A stretch of 64,000 nucleotides of DNA from Planctomycetota bacterium (GTDB lineage Bacteria; Planctomycetota; Phycisphaerae; Phycisphaerales; UBA1924), in NCBI GenBank assembly GCA_018968885.1, contig JAGWZK010000008.1:60832-124831 (forward strand), in the 5' to 3' direction. The position numbers were made by a program, and so were the translations under genes. Position 1 is the first letter of the stretch. Every line of letters starts with the position of its first letter. Shown here piece after piece: positions 42,055 through 50,092 of the stretch. The notes beneath the pieces were generated by a model, which saw nothing but the letters and a program-made list of their open reading frames with translations, had not been told where the DNA came from and did not search any database.

Positions 42055-43350
42055 ATGACCACTCGCACTCTGCCCCGCCCATCTTCAGTTGCCTCTCACT
42101 GGGGGCTGGAACCCCAGACCGTCTACCTGAATCATGGCAGCTTCGGCGCGTGTCCGGCAGGCGTGATTGCCGCGCAGCAGAAGCATCGTGCCCGTCTGGA
42201 ACGCGAGGCTGTGCGCTGGTTTGTGACCGAGATGGATGGCGAATACGACCGTGCGCGGCAGCCAGTGGCGCAGTTGATCAACGCCCGTCCCCAAGATCTG
42301 GTCTTTGTCCCCAACGCCACGCATGGTGTCGAGGCGGTGCTGCTCAGCGTGTGTCTGGCCGGGCAGTTGGGGATTGGCGACGAAGTGCTGGTCACCAGCC
42401 ATGAGTATCAGGCGTGCATGAACAATCTGCGGCGGCTGGCGGGCGTGTGGGGGTTCACGATCGTCACTGCGACGCTGCCCCCCTTTCCAATTCAGTCAGC
42501 AGATGAAGTTGTCATGGCGGTGATCAGGATGATCTCGTGCCGCACCAAGTTGGCTCTCATCAGCCACGTGACCAGCCCGAGCGGCCTGGTGCTGCCCATC
42601 GAAGAGATGCTACCGGCCCTGCGCAATGCCGGAGTGCGTGTGCTGCTGGATGGTGCACACGGCGCGGGGTTTGTGCCGCTGGATATGCGCAAGTGGGAAG
42701 CGATGGGCGTGACGTGGTACACGACCAACGCGCACAAGTGGCTCTGTGCCCCCAAAGGAAGCGCGATCCTCTGGACGACGGAGCGCGAGCAGTGGGTCAC
42801 TCGTCCCGCGACGCTTTCCAACTACGCCGAGAGCGGCAAGAACGGCCGCAGCCGCTACGTGACGGAGTTTGACTACGTCGGCACGACCGATCCCAGCGCA
42901 TACCTGACCGTGGCGGATGCGATCGCCGAGGTGCCGCGAATCGCGGCAGAGGAATTGGGCAAGTCTTGCACGTGGGATGACGTGATGACGCGAAATCGCA
43001 ATCTGGTGCTCAAGGGACGCGATCTGGTGTGCAACGCTCTCGGTGTCACCGCACCGGCGCCCAATGCGATGATCGGGTGCCTGGCCTCGGTGGTGCTGCC
43101 GGATCATCCGGCGGATGTCGCCGAGAAATTATGGAAGCGGCCCAGTCCCTATGGAGACGGGCTGCAGGTGGAACTCCTCTCGCGGCACGGGGTTCAGATT
43201 CCCGTGATTCGCTCGGCCAATCCCGCCAAGCCTCGCCAGCGCTGGGTGCGATTGAGCGCGCAGCTGTACAACAGCATCGAGCAGTATGAATATCTGGCGC
43301 AGGCCCTGGTGGAAGAGCTCAGGCGTGAGCGGGATTGTGCGGCTTTGTGA
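42055..43350 (+). CDS. Class V aminotransferase (isopenicillin-N-epimerase-like PLP enzyme)
   Basis: A protein of 431 residues. It opens with TVYLNHGSFGACPAGVI, the glycine-rich start of class V (NifS/isopenicillin N epimerase) PLP enzymes, has the PLP-anchoring DGAHGAGFVPLDM and the Schiff-base lysine in TNAHKWLCAPKG. The frame is open much further upstream but that part has no homology pattern. It is a paralogue of the gene at 45053. Possible reactions are C-S lyase, desulfurase or epimerase; the neighbouring cysteine dioxygenase suggests sulfur amino acids (inference). The 3' end overlaps the convergent heme oxygenase gene by 32 bases. Confidence 0.85.
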   Translation: MTTRTLPRPSSVASHWGLEPQTVYLNHGSFGACPAGVIAAQQKHRARLEREAVRWFVTEMDGEYDRARQPVAQLINARPQDLVFVPNATHGVEAVLLSVCLAGQLGIGDEVLVTSHEYQACMNNLRRLAGVWGFTIVTATLPPFPIQSADEVVMAVIRMISCRTKLALISHVTSPSGLVLPIEEMLPALRNAGVRVLLDGAHGAGFVPLDMRKWEAMGVTWYTTNAHKWLCAPKGSAILWTTEREQWVTRPATLSNYAESGKNGRSRYVTEFDYVGTTDPSAYLTVADAIAEVPRIAAEELGKSCTWDDVMTRNRNLVLKGRDLVCNALGVTAPAPNAMIGCLASVVLPDHPADVAEKLWKRPSPYGDGLQVELLSRHGVQIPVIRSANPAKPRQRWVRLSAQLYNSIEQYEYLAQALVEELRRERDCAAL

Positions 43351-43990
43351 TGTTGATCACCGGGCCATGGTTGTTGCCATCGGAGGAGTGGCAATCGGGG
43401 AGCGTGCTGAGCTCTTCAGAGAGATTGGTGATGGCATCGAAGGTGCGCGTCGCCGCCGCGATGATCTGATCGTGCGCCCCGGCGGGAAGAGTGTTCAGGG
43501 CATCGCGGACGGTTTGCCAGCGGGTGCGGACGGCCTCGCCGTACGGGTTGAGGAACGAAGTGCCGGCAGTGGGGAGGGCGCGCTGCAGGGCGCGGGCGAT
43601 GTAGATGCCGCCGTTGGTGGAGCCCTCAAGCACATAGAACATGCCGACCGCGCCGATGTCGGTGGAAGAGAGCGAGGCGGCGTGGTTGGCTGACGCGAGA
43701 GGCGTGGTGCTGACCGGGGCGAGGGTCGCCAAATCAGCATCAATGAGGTGCGTCTTGGTGTGAGACTTGTCGGCGACCTTGGAAAGCAGCGATCCCGCTG
43801 TGGCAGTGGTGATGGCCCGATCCAGCGCGGCATGCACGATGCGCATCTGGTGCAGCCACTGGGCGTAACCAGCCGCAGAGAGGCGACCGGTGATCATGGT
43901 CGCTTGGAAGGGGTGGCGCTCGGCCCGGACGTGAGCGGCAGAGGTGTCGGCCTTCAGACGGTCGGCGAGAGGGGCGTTTGCAGTGGACAT
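43319..43990 (-). CDS. Biliverdin-producing heme oxygenase
   Basis: A protein of 223 residues. The proximal-His region is ADTSAAHVRAERHPF, and the distal-helix signature GMFYVLEGSTNGGIYIARAL has the glycines and Tyr of bacterial heme oxygenases. It opens heme to biliverdin, releasing iron and CO, usually to gain iron. AAAGGA lies before the ATG at 43990. A small membrane protein gene lies 31 bases upstream on the same strand, and both appear to be driven by a promoter that overlaps a Fur-box-like palindrome at 44223-44241. Confidence 0.85.
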   Translation of the reverse strand: MSTANAPLADRLKADTSAAHVRAERHPFQATMITGRLSAAGYAQWLHQMRIVHAALDRAITTATAGSLLSKVADKSHTKTHLIDADLATLAPVSTTPLASANHAASLSSTDIGAVGMFYVLEGSTNGGIYIARALQRALPTAGTSFLNPYGEAVRTRWQTVRDALNTLPAGAHDQIIAAATRTFDAITNLSEELSTLPDCHSSDGNNHGPVINITKPHNPAHA

Positions 43991-44021
43991 GGTGTCATTC
44001 CTTTGCGAGTTTTTGAGGTTT

Positions 44022-44204
44022 TCAGCGGGTTGCCCACGCAGCGATGCCGCCACCGACGGCGAGCCATACCAGTCCTTTCACGGTAAAAAAGATCAGGGCA
44101 CCGACGCCAAAGCGGGCAAAGAACGTCCGCAGGCCGGATCGGCTGCGGGCCTTGGCCGGGATCGGTGGTGTTGGCTCGGATTGCCCGTCGGGATGCTGGC
44201 GCAT
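44022..44204 (-). CDS. Small membrane protein upstream of heme oxygenase
   Basis: A protein of 60 residues: a basic N-terminus (MRQHPDGQSEP...ARSRSGLRTFFARF) and one hydrophobic segment (GVGALIFFTVKGLVWLAVGGGIAAW). No family was recognised; single-helix proteins with this shape are common beside transporters and iron genes. The start at 44204 sits seven bases behind a TACAGT box; an in-frame ATG at 44240 lies inside the promoter. Likely co-transcribed with heme oxygenase. Confidence 0.6.
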   Translation of the reverse strand: MRQHPDGQSEPTPPIPAKARSRSGLRTFFARFGVGALIFFTVKGLVWLAVGGGIAAWATR

Positions 44205-44211
44205 ACACCCC

Positions 44212-44240
44212 ACTGTACCGCAGTTGAGACTCATTCTCAA
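44212..44240 (-). promoter_or_regulatory. Promoter TTGAGA-17-TACAGT of the heme oxygenase operon
   Basis: On the minus strand TTGAGA (44240-44235) and TACAGT (44217-44212) are 17 bases apart, and the ATG at 44204 follows seven bases later. This is the clearest two-box promoter in the window and fits leaderless transcription. Confidence 0.65.
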
Positions 44241-44241
44241 C
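44223..44241. promoter_or_regulatory. Fur-box-like palindrome over the -35 of the heme oxygenase promoter
   Basis: Arms GTTGAGA and TCTCAAC flank five bases. Read as a 7-1-7 Fur site it is TGAGAAT-G-AGTCTCA, with one mismatch between half-sites and the same half-site core as classical Fur boxes (TGAGAAT). It covers the -35 hexamer, where a repressor would block RNA polymerase. Iron control of heme oxygenase is established in many bacteria; the site itself is a prediction. Confidence 0.5.
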
Positions 44242-44301
44242 TACGTTCACAATATGCGAGGGGGCCGCGGCGGCGGGGTTGGGGCCGGGATTTTGTGTTG
44301 A

Positions 44302-44307
44302 TATGCT
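44302..44307 (+). promoter_or_regulatory. -10 box TATGCT with -35 TTGGGG, leaderless promoter
   Basis: TATGCT ends six bases before the ATG at 44314; TTGGGG at 44279-44284 lies 17 bases upstream. No Shine-Dalgarno site. Confidence 0.55.
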
Positions 44308-44313
44308 GAATCC

Positions 44314-44982
44314 ATGGCAGTCGCAAATTGCTCCGATTCGGCGTGTGTGTGTGCTCGCAGTGCCGTGCCAAAGTTGGCCGAGTTGATCGACTACCTCGAC
44401 GGCCTGAAGGGGCAGGCGGATCTGGGCAAGCTTGCCAAGCTGTTGAGTGGCCTGAAGCTGACCCGTAAAGACGTGGCCCCGGCGTGCGTTTTTGGTGAAA
44501 AGGGGTACCGGCGGAACCGTATTTCCGGCAGCGATCACTATGAGTTGCTGGCCTTGTGCTGGCGCAGTGGCGACCGCACGCCAATCCACGATCACCAAGG
44601 CGTGAGCTGCGCCTTTCGAGTGGTGGAAGGAACGGGGACGGAGATCCGCTTCGCTGGCACTCCATCTGGCTTGGTCTGCCCGACCAACGCCGTATCGATG
44701 AAGCCGGGGTATGTCTGTGCCGCGGAAGAGGCGGACATTCACCAGGTGGCCAACATGCAGGCACCGGGAGAGGACCTGATCACTCTGCACATCTACTCCC
44801 CCCCGATCCGGAAGATGAACACCTACGAGTTTGCTGCGTCGATTCCGGCGGATGTCGCGAACAAGTACGCCGGATTGACCGAGCGAGCAGGCCGCAGTGC
44901 CGGGTCGAAAAAGCCGCGGACGGGTCGTCGCCGCACCTCGGCCAAGGCGAAAGCCAGCAGCGCAAAGCGGAGCCGAAAGTAG
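44314..44982 (+). CDS. Cysteine dioxygenase family protein
   Basis: A protein of 222 residues. The iron ligands are the two His of TPIHDHQG and the His in DIHQVANM; Cys in QGVSCAFRV sits at the place of the Cys of the Cys-Tyr cross-link, and Tyr of LHIYSPP at the place of its partner, as in mammalian and Bacillus enzymes. YRRN (about 67-70) matches the substrate carboxylate Arg region. It oxidises cysteine to cysteine sulfinate in the cytoplasm. A lysine/arginine-rich tail of about 25 residues (KKPRTGRRRT...) follows the fold and is unusual. It precedes a class V aminotransferase gene on the same strand. Confidence 0.88.
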   Translation: MAVANCSDSACVCARSAVPKLAELIDYLDGLKGQADLGKLAKLLSGLKLTRKDVAPACVFGEKGYRRNRISGSDHYELLALCWRSGDRTPIHDHQGVSCAFRVVEGTGTEIRFAGTPSGLVCPTNAVSMKPGYVCAAEEADIHQVANMQAPGEDLITLHIYSPPIRKMNTYEFAASIPADVANKYAGLTERAGRSAGSKKPRTGRRRTSAKAKASSAKRSRK

Positions 44983-45052
44983 GAATTCGCGGTCGATTTC
45001 CCGTACACGAAATACCTTGTCGGTTCCTGTGCTTTTTCGGCGTGTGCTGCCG

Positions 45053-46366
45053 ATGATTGTGCCCGTGCTGAAGATCACCGACACCGTCAAGCCCATTCAA
45101 GTCGAGGCCCCTGTTTCTGGAGCGCAGAACCGCTTCCGACAGCTGTGGGCGATTGATCCATCCCTGCGCTTTTTGAATCACGGTTCGTACGGCGCGGTGC
45201 CGCGAGAAGTGACGGCTTATCGCGCCAGTCTGCTCGAACGCATGGAACGCGATGCGGTGCGCTTTTACAAGGTGGATCTTGAGAAGCTGATGGACGAGTG
45301 GCGCATCGTGCTGAGCGATTTCGTCGGCTGCCAGCCCTACGACATGGCCCCGATGCCCAACGCGACGGTGGCGATCGCAACGGTGCTGCACAACACGCAG
45401 TGGAACGTCGGCGACGAGGTGGTGCTGACCGATCACGAATACATGAGCGGCGTGAACGAACTGCGCCGACTGGAAACTTCGCACGGCGTGAAGCTGGTCT
45501 TTGCGCCGGTCGAGTATCCGATGCGTGATGCCGCCCAGGTGCGCCATGCGGTGCTGGAGCGCCTCACGAATAAGACCAAGATGGTGATGGTGAGCCAGAT
45601 CACCAGCGCGACTTCGCTGATCTTCCCGGTGGAGGAGATTGTCAAGGAATGCAATCGCCGCGGTATCGAGTGCCTGGTGGATGGCACGCACGCGGTGGGG
45701 CAGATGCCCGTCAACGTCCGCGCCATGAACCCGACATACTTCGTCGGCAGCGGGCACAAGTGGCTCAGCAGCCCCAAGGGCACAGGCTTCCTGTATGTCG
45801 CTCCGCACAAGCAGGAAGGGTTCCGGCCATTGGCGTTGTCGAGCCGCGGCCACAAGATCCGTCCCGAGCGTGCCCTCTTCCTGCGTGATTTCGATTACGT
45901 CGGCACGGATGATTACACCAAGATCCTGTCCATGACGGCGGCGATCCGATTCTTTGAAACAGTGGTCGATGGTGGCTGGAAGACCACGATGGACGCCAAT
46001 CACCGTCTGGTGATGCAAGGCCGCGATCTGCTGGTGAAGCGCCTGGCCAACTTCGGTTTCGCGGCCAGCGCTCCCGATGCCGCCAACGGCACCATGACGA
46101 CGCTGATTCTGCCCGAGCCCGCGGGCGATCTGGCCAAGCGGGGCACGCAGTACGACGATGCTTTGCAGGATCGATTGGTGGAGATGCATCAGTGCGTGAT
46201 TCCGATCTGGCGACTGTCGTGCGATAACCGCCGCGTCCTCCGCATCTCCGGCCAACTCTACAACACGATCGAGGAGTATGCCGCGCTGGCGGATGCCCTC
46301 GAAGAAGAATTGACGATGGAAGCGCGGGGCCAAATGGACGGCCAAATGAGCCGCGTAGTGGCCTGA
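45053..46366 (+). CDS. Class V aminotransferase (isopenicillin-N-epimerase-like), second copy
   Basis: A protein of 437 residues, paralogue of the gene at 42055. It has LRFLNHGSYGAVPREV, DGTHAVGQMPVNV, the Schiff-base lysine in GSGHKWLSSPKG, and the shared C-terminal RISGQLYNTIEEYAALADAL. It begins 70 bases after the cysteine dioxygenase gene, so the pair is probably an operon; acting on cysteine sulfinate or another sulfur amino acid is a reasonable guess but unproven. The ATG at 45053 is used; a GTG at 45029 is in frame. A 565-codon opposite-strand frame is a shadow. Confidence 0.86.
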   Translation: MIVPVLKITDTVKPIQVEAPVSGAQNRFRQLWAIDPSLRFLNHGSYGAVPREVTAYRASLLERMERDAVRFYKVDLEKLMDEWRIVLSDFVGCQPYDMAPMPNATVAIATVLHNTQWNVGDEVVLTDHEYMSGVNELRRLETSHGVKLVFAPVEYPMRDAAQVRHAVLERLTNKTKMVMVSQITSATSLIFPVEEIVKECNRRGIECLVDGTHAVGQMPVNVRAMNPTYFVGSGHKWLSSPKGTGFLYVAPHKQEGFRPLALSSRGHKIRPERALFLRDFDYVGTDDYTKILSMTAAIRFFETVVDGGWKTTMDANHRLVMQGRDLLVKRLANFGFAASAPDAANGTMTTLILPEPAGDLAKRGTQYDDALQDRLVEMHQCVIPIWRLSCDNRRVLRISGQLYNTIEEYAALADALEEELTMEARGQMDGQMSRVVA

Positions 46367-46677
46367 GCTGTAGCTTGAACTGTGGAATAAGTTGTGGCAT
46401 GAGATGATGGGCTCTGCAGGCGATCGCCAGCAGATTTTTCTGGTGTGAAATGAGATGGATGAGAGGCGACGCTGCACAGGGTGCGCGTGTTATTGCCTGC
46501 GCGCGTCACGGGTGATCGCGCGAGCGAGTGTGGTGGGTCAAGGATGGAATATGGATGGAGATTGACATTTCCATGCACGAAAAGCGGATAGTCGTTCGGC
46601 CTCCCGAGGAATTCGTGGAGTATCTCAATCAAATTGCAGCCTTGGAGCAGAACGGGCAGGCGTGAGATGCCGCTGGG
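46367..46677. other. 311-bp gap between convergent genes; one very short frame only
   Basis: No established gene. It contains a frame of 30 codons at 46573-46665 (MHEKRIVVRPPEEF...) that has an amphipathic, coding-like look but no Shine-Dalgarno site or family match, and a single GGCGATCGCC palindrome near 46420. Otherwise nothing is seen. Confidence 0.4.
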
Positions 46678-47241
46678 TTATTCCGGATGCCTTGCCAGCC
46701 ATTCGCGGCTGTATTGGCGGGCAAGCGAGTCGAGCGCCGCGTGGTGTTCGGCTTTGGTCGCGAAGGTGCGATTTGTTGCCTCGCAGTAGTCGTCGTGCCG
46801 CTCGGTAAAGGCCCACCGCACAACGATGAGATCGGTCAGATCAAACTCGGTCTCAACGTTTAACCAGCGATCTTCGGGATCGAACTCGATGACCAACTGA
46901 CTGATGTGTTCTAGAGGCGTGATCGGTGATTCGCCAGACTCGGCAATCCGCGTGATATAGAACCTGAAAACAATCCATGCGGCTTGTTGCCTCGTGGGCC
47001 AAGGAACGGCATTTTCTTGTAGCGCCCTTCCGAGTAACGGAGCCAGATCAGACATCGGAGCGTCTTTGGCGACACTGATCTCAAAGATCGCATCGGAATA
47101 GAAGCCCGAGGAGAGCAATTGGTCGGCGATGGGAGGAATCTCCCAACTGTGGATGTGGCCGAGGAGTTGTCTGGAAGCCATCAACCGCAGCACCGATGCG
47201 GCGGCGGGGTCGGCAGGATGGATGTGCTCATTGTTTTCCAA
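46678..47241 (-). CDS. Hypothetical protein
   Basis: A protein of 187 residues, acidic and mostly helical, with a C-terminal domain HDDYCEATNRTFATKAEHHAALDSLARQY. No family was recognised. The middle (QLVIEFDPEDRWLNVETEFDLTDLI) is beta-like. Its start overlaps the end of the next upstream gene by 14 bases, and that gene overlaps the end of thrS, so the three share one transcript. No signal peptide or membrane helix is visible, so it should be cytoplasmic. Confidence 0.6.
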   Translation of the reverse strand: MENNEHIHPADPAAASVLRLMASRQLLGHIHSWEIPPIADQLLSSGFYSDAIFEISVAKDAPMSDLAPLLGRALQENAVPWPTRQQAAWIVFRFYITRIAESGESPITPLEHISQLVIEFDPEDRWLNVETEFDLTDLIVVRWAFTERHDDYCEATNRTFATKAEHHAALDSLARQYSREWLARHPE

Positions 47242-47620
47242 GCTTGGCTACCTGGGCAGACATTCGTTGCGATGCCGCATCAAAGTCAGCATCCGATATA
47301 GACCAATATAACGCACAGTCGAGTGGTTGCGAGCTCAACTCCGCATCAACGTGTTTGATGAAATCGTACGATCCGCAATCTGCATACTTGAGTTTCAGGG
47401 CATCTCCATTAGGGGTGCTCATGAAAACAAAGTCTGACGAGACAGTGATCAACCCGCGAGTCAAGAGACACGAAACTCCGTACTCCAACTCATCCTTTGA
47501 CAGAGCTGCGTGGAACAGGAAATCCGCAAAGAGGAGCACATCGTCCAGCGTCTTGCGGGCTCCCCCCAGCAACGCGATGGATGCGAACACCCAACCTTCG
47601 ACTGGAATCCCATCCCTCAC
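47228..47620 (-). CDS. Hypothetical protein coupled to thrS
   Basis: A protein of 130 residues from a GTG that overlaps the thrS stop (GTGA, 47617-47620). The N-terminal half looks like a small helical domain (DDVLLFADFLFHAALSKDELEYGVSCLLTRGLITV) with a winged-helix-like end (LLTRGLITVSSDFVFMS), typical of proteins that predict the outcome of a short regulatory test; no named family is claimed. It overlaps the following gene by 14 bases. The tight coupling suggests a small accessory pair that is made only when thrS is translated to its end. Confidence 0.6.
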   Translation of the reverse strand: MRDGIPVEGWVFASIALLGGARKTLDDVLLFADFLFHAALSKDELEYGVSCLLTRGLITVSSDFVFMSTPNGDALKLKYADCGSYDFIKHVDAELSSQPLDCALYWSISDADFDAASQRMSAQVAKLGKQ

Positions 47621-49821
47621 GGCTTCACACCCAACTCCGCCTTCCGTGCCGCGATCTCGGCCTTGATCGCAGCGACAAAGGCATCCAGCGGCATCGCGCC
47701 CAGGTCTTTCTCGGTGCCGCGAACGCGGACCGAGACCGAGTTGGATTCGGCATCGCGGGGACCGACGATGAGCATGTAGGGGATCTTCTCATCCGCGGCG
47801 ACTTTGACCTTGGCCTGAATGCGGTCGTTGCCGGCATCGAGGCCGACGCGGACATCGGCAGCGCGGAGCGCGGCGACGACCTTCTCGGCATAGTCGTTGG
47901 TCTTTTCGCTGATGGGCATGACGCGGACCTGCTGCGGGCTGAGCCAGGTGGGGAAGGCGCCGGCAAAGTGCTCGATGAGCACGCCGCAGAAACGCTCCAT
48001 CGAACCGAAGGGGGCACGGTGGATGACGACAGGACGGTGCGGGGTGTTGTCCGCGCCGATATAAGAAAGGTCGAAGCGATTGCCCATCTGGTAATCGACC
48101 TGCACAGTGCCGAGCTGCCACTCGCGGCCGATGACATCTTTGACGACAAAGTCGATCTTTGGGCCGTAGAACGCAGCTTCACCGGGCTCTTTGCTGAAGG
48201 CGACGCCGAGGGATTGCGCCGCGGCGATGCACGCTGCTTCGGCCTTATCCCAGGATTCCGCGCTGCCGGTGTACTTGTTGCTGTCAGGATCGCGCAGGCC
48301 CACGCGGACGCGGTAGTCCTTCATGCCCAAGGTGGCGAAGATGATCTTGACCAGAGAGAGGCACCCCTGAATCTCGCCGGGAACCTGCTCTTCGGTGCAG
48401 AAGAGGTGAGCATCGTCCTGGGTAAAGCCGCGGACGCGGGTCATGCCGTTCAATTCGCCGGATTGTTCCCAGCGATAGACGGTGCCAAACTCTGCGAGGC
48501 GCACGGGCATATCGCGATACGAGTGGGGAGCAGAGCCGAAGATCTTGGCGTGGTGCGGGCAGTTCATGGGCTTCAGCATGAAGCCGGGGATGAGCTGGTC
48601 ATCGGGCTTGATGCGATCGGCGGCGATGGTGGTCGCTTTGGTGCGCTGGTTGATGCCGTCGGCGAGGCGCTGTGAAACGCCCTCGACGCGGTTAATCATC
48701 TCCGCGCAGGAGCAACCCGCGGCAGAGAGCTTTTCCAGGGCTTCGCGTTCGACGATCGGCGCAAACTGTGAATCTTTGTAATAGGGGAAGTGGCCGGAGG
48801 TCTTGTAAAGATCCAGCCCGCCGATGTGCGGGGTGAAGACCTCGGTGTAGCCCTGCTTCTTCAGCTCGGCAGCGATGAAGTTCTGCAATTCGCGGCGGAC
48901 GATGGAGCCGTTCGGGGTCCAGAGGATGAGTCCCTGACCGACGGTTTCATCGATGTGGAAGAGCCGCAGTGCCTTGCCGATCACGCGGTGATCGCGCTTG
49001 GCGGCTTCTTCTTTTTGCTTGAGGTAATTGTCGAGTTCGGCCTGCGAGGCAAAGGCAGTGCCATAGACGCGGATGAGGCGGTCGGAATTCTCATCGCCGT
49101 GCCAGTAGGCGCTGGCGAGAGAGGTGACGATGGCGACGCCGATGCGCGAGGTGCTGGGGACGTGCGGTCCGCGGCACAGGTCTTCCCAATTCTGGCCCGG
49201 AGTGCCGGTGGAGTAGAAGGAGAGCGAAGCCGCCTGATTGCCGGGAGCAGCAGATGATGCCGCGACGGGCTTGGATGATTTATACACGGACGATGGCATG
49301 CCCAGCGCTCGCTCGGCGTTGTCCATCTTGTACTTGTTACCTTCAGCGCGAAGCTTGTTCAGGCCTTCGACAGCGGCCACTTCATAGCGGCAGAACTTCC
49401 GATCCTCCTTGATGATCGCCGCCATGCGGGCGTTGATCTGGTCAAACAGATCGCTGGAGAGTTTCTTCCCTTCCGGCACGTACATGTCGTAAAAGAAGCC
49501 GGTCTCGGTGGGAGGCCCATAGGCAAGGAGAACATCCTTGCCGACGACATCCTGAATCGCCTCGGCCATCACGTGCGCCGCAGAGTGCCGCATCAGGGTG
49601 AGGGCTTCGGGGTTAGTCGGCTGCCCGGGCTTGCTGGCGGTGATCAGGGCGAGATTGCAATCGCGGTCGATGGTGAAAGAAAGGTCCTTCAACTCTCCGT
49701 CGACCTTTGCCGCGAGCGCGGCCTTGGCCAGACCAGCGCCGATCGAGGCGGCGACGTCATAGGCAGAGACGGGGTGGTCGAAGGATTTCTTGTCGCCGTT
49801 GGGGAGGGTGATGGTGGGCAT
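47617..49821 (-). CDS. thrS: Threonyl-tRNA synthetase
   Basis: A protein of 734 residues, longer than the usual 640. An N-terminal TGS domain (PTITLPNGDKKSFDHPVSAY) is followed by the editing domain (LMRHSAAHVMAEAI, the HxxxH zinc-like pair, and YDMYVPEG) and the class II core with the zinc Cys in KPMNCPHHAKIF, FGTVYRWEQSGEL, RVRGFTQDDAHLFC and IHRAPFGSMERF, then the anticodon-binding domain. Two insertions, about residues 180-215 (Ser/Ala/Gly-rich) and 385-415 (between YKDSQFA and MLKPMNC), account for the length. It charges tRNA-Thr. The ATG at 49821 is preferred over an upstream in-frame start at 49848. Confidence 0.95.
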   Translation of the reverse strand: MPTITLPNGDKKSFDHPVSAYDVAASIGAGLAKAALAAKVDGELKDLSFTIDRDCNLALITASKPGQPTNPEALTLMRHSAAHVMAEAIQDVVGKDVLLAYGPPTETGFFYDMYVPEGKKLSSDLFDQINARMAAIIKEDRKFCRYEVAAVEGLNKLRAEGNKYKMDNAERALGMPSSVYKSSKPVAASSAAPGNQAASLSFYSTGTPGQNWEDLCRGPHVPSTSRIGVAIVTSLASAYWHGDENSDRLIRVYGTAFASQAELDNYLKQKEEAAKRDHRVIGKALRLFHIDETVGQGLILWTPNGSIVRRELQNFIAAELKKQGYTEVFTPHIGGLDLYKTSGHFPYYKDSQFAPIVEREALEKLSAAGCSCAEMINRVEGVSQRLADGINQRTKATTIAADRIKPDDQLIPGFMLKPMNCPHHAKIFGSAPHSYRDMPVRLAEFGTVYRWEQSGELNGMTRVRGFTQDDAHLFCTEEQVPGEIQGCLSLVKIIFATLGMKDYRVRVGLRDPDSNKYTGSAESWDKAEAACIAAAQSLGVAFSKEPGEAAFYGPKIDFVVKDVIGREWQLGTVQVDYQMGNRFDLSYIGADNTPHRPVVIHRAPFGSMERFCGVLIEHFAGAFPTWLSPQQVRVMPISEKTNDYAEKVVAALRAADVRVGLDAGNDRIQAKVKVAADEKIPYMLIVGPRDAESNSVSVRVRGTEKDLGAMPLDAFVAAIKAEIAARKAELGVKP

Positions 49822-50092
49822 TTTCAAATTCCAAAGAGCAAATACCAAATGGCCAAATCAGGAGGGGAGGGATCGGGTGAGAGGGTAACGGGGTGAATGA
49901 ACGGTGGGTAAACACAAACGCCCGGCAGATTTCGGTCTGGGCCGGGCGTCGCTGATCATCTCATGCAGTATCGCGCCCGGCTTATGCAGGTGTAGTCGTG
50001 GTCGTGGTGGCACGGGCCAGAATGGAGGTGCGGGCGAGCATATTTGAGTGTAGGGCAGGAGAAGTCTGTCGGTGCAACGCACATGTTGAACT
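49822..50092. other. Intergenic region with an A/T-rich word repeat and a terminator
   Basis: Just before thrS lies an AT-rich stretch (49822-49858) made of words such as ATTTGG, TTTGGAATTTGAA and CCATTTGG that recur at 59585-59622. A terminator lies at 49910-49949. No gene seen. Confidence 0.5.
49910..49949 (-). terminator. Rho-independent terminator, minus strand
   Basis: Reading the minus strand: 9-bp stem ACGCCCGGC/GCCGGGCGT with a 14-base loop, followed by TTTGTGTTT. It lies about 145 bases after the stop of the zinc-ribbon gene at 50093 and before thrS, so it separates the two transcripts. Confidence 0.75.

Noticed and set aside
46418..46429. GGCGATCGCC palindrome (HIP1-like)
   Set aside because: Single copy and expected by chance in GC-rich DNA.
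44780..46477. 565-codon open frame opposite the second class V aminotransferase
   Set aside because: Shadow of a well-supported gene.
46573..46665. 30-codon small gene
   Set aside because: No Shine-Dalgarno site, no -10 box at leaderless distance and no family match; kept only as a note on the gap.
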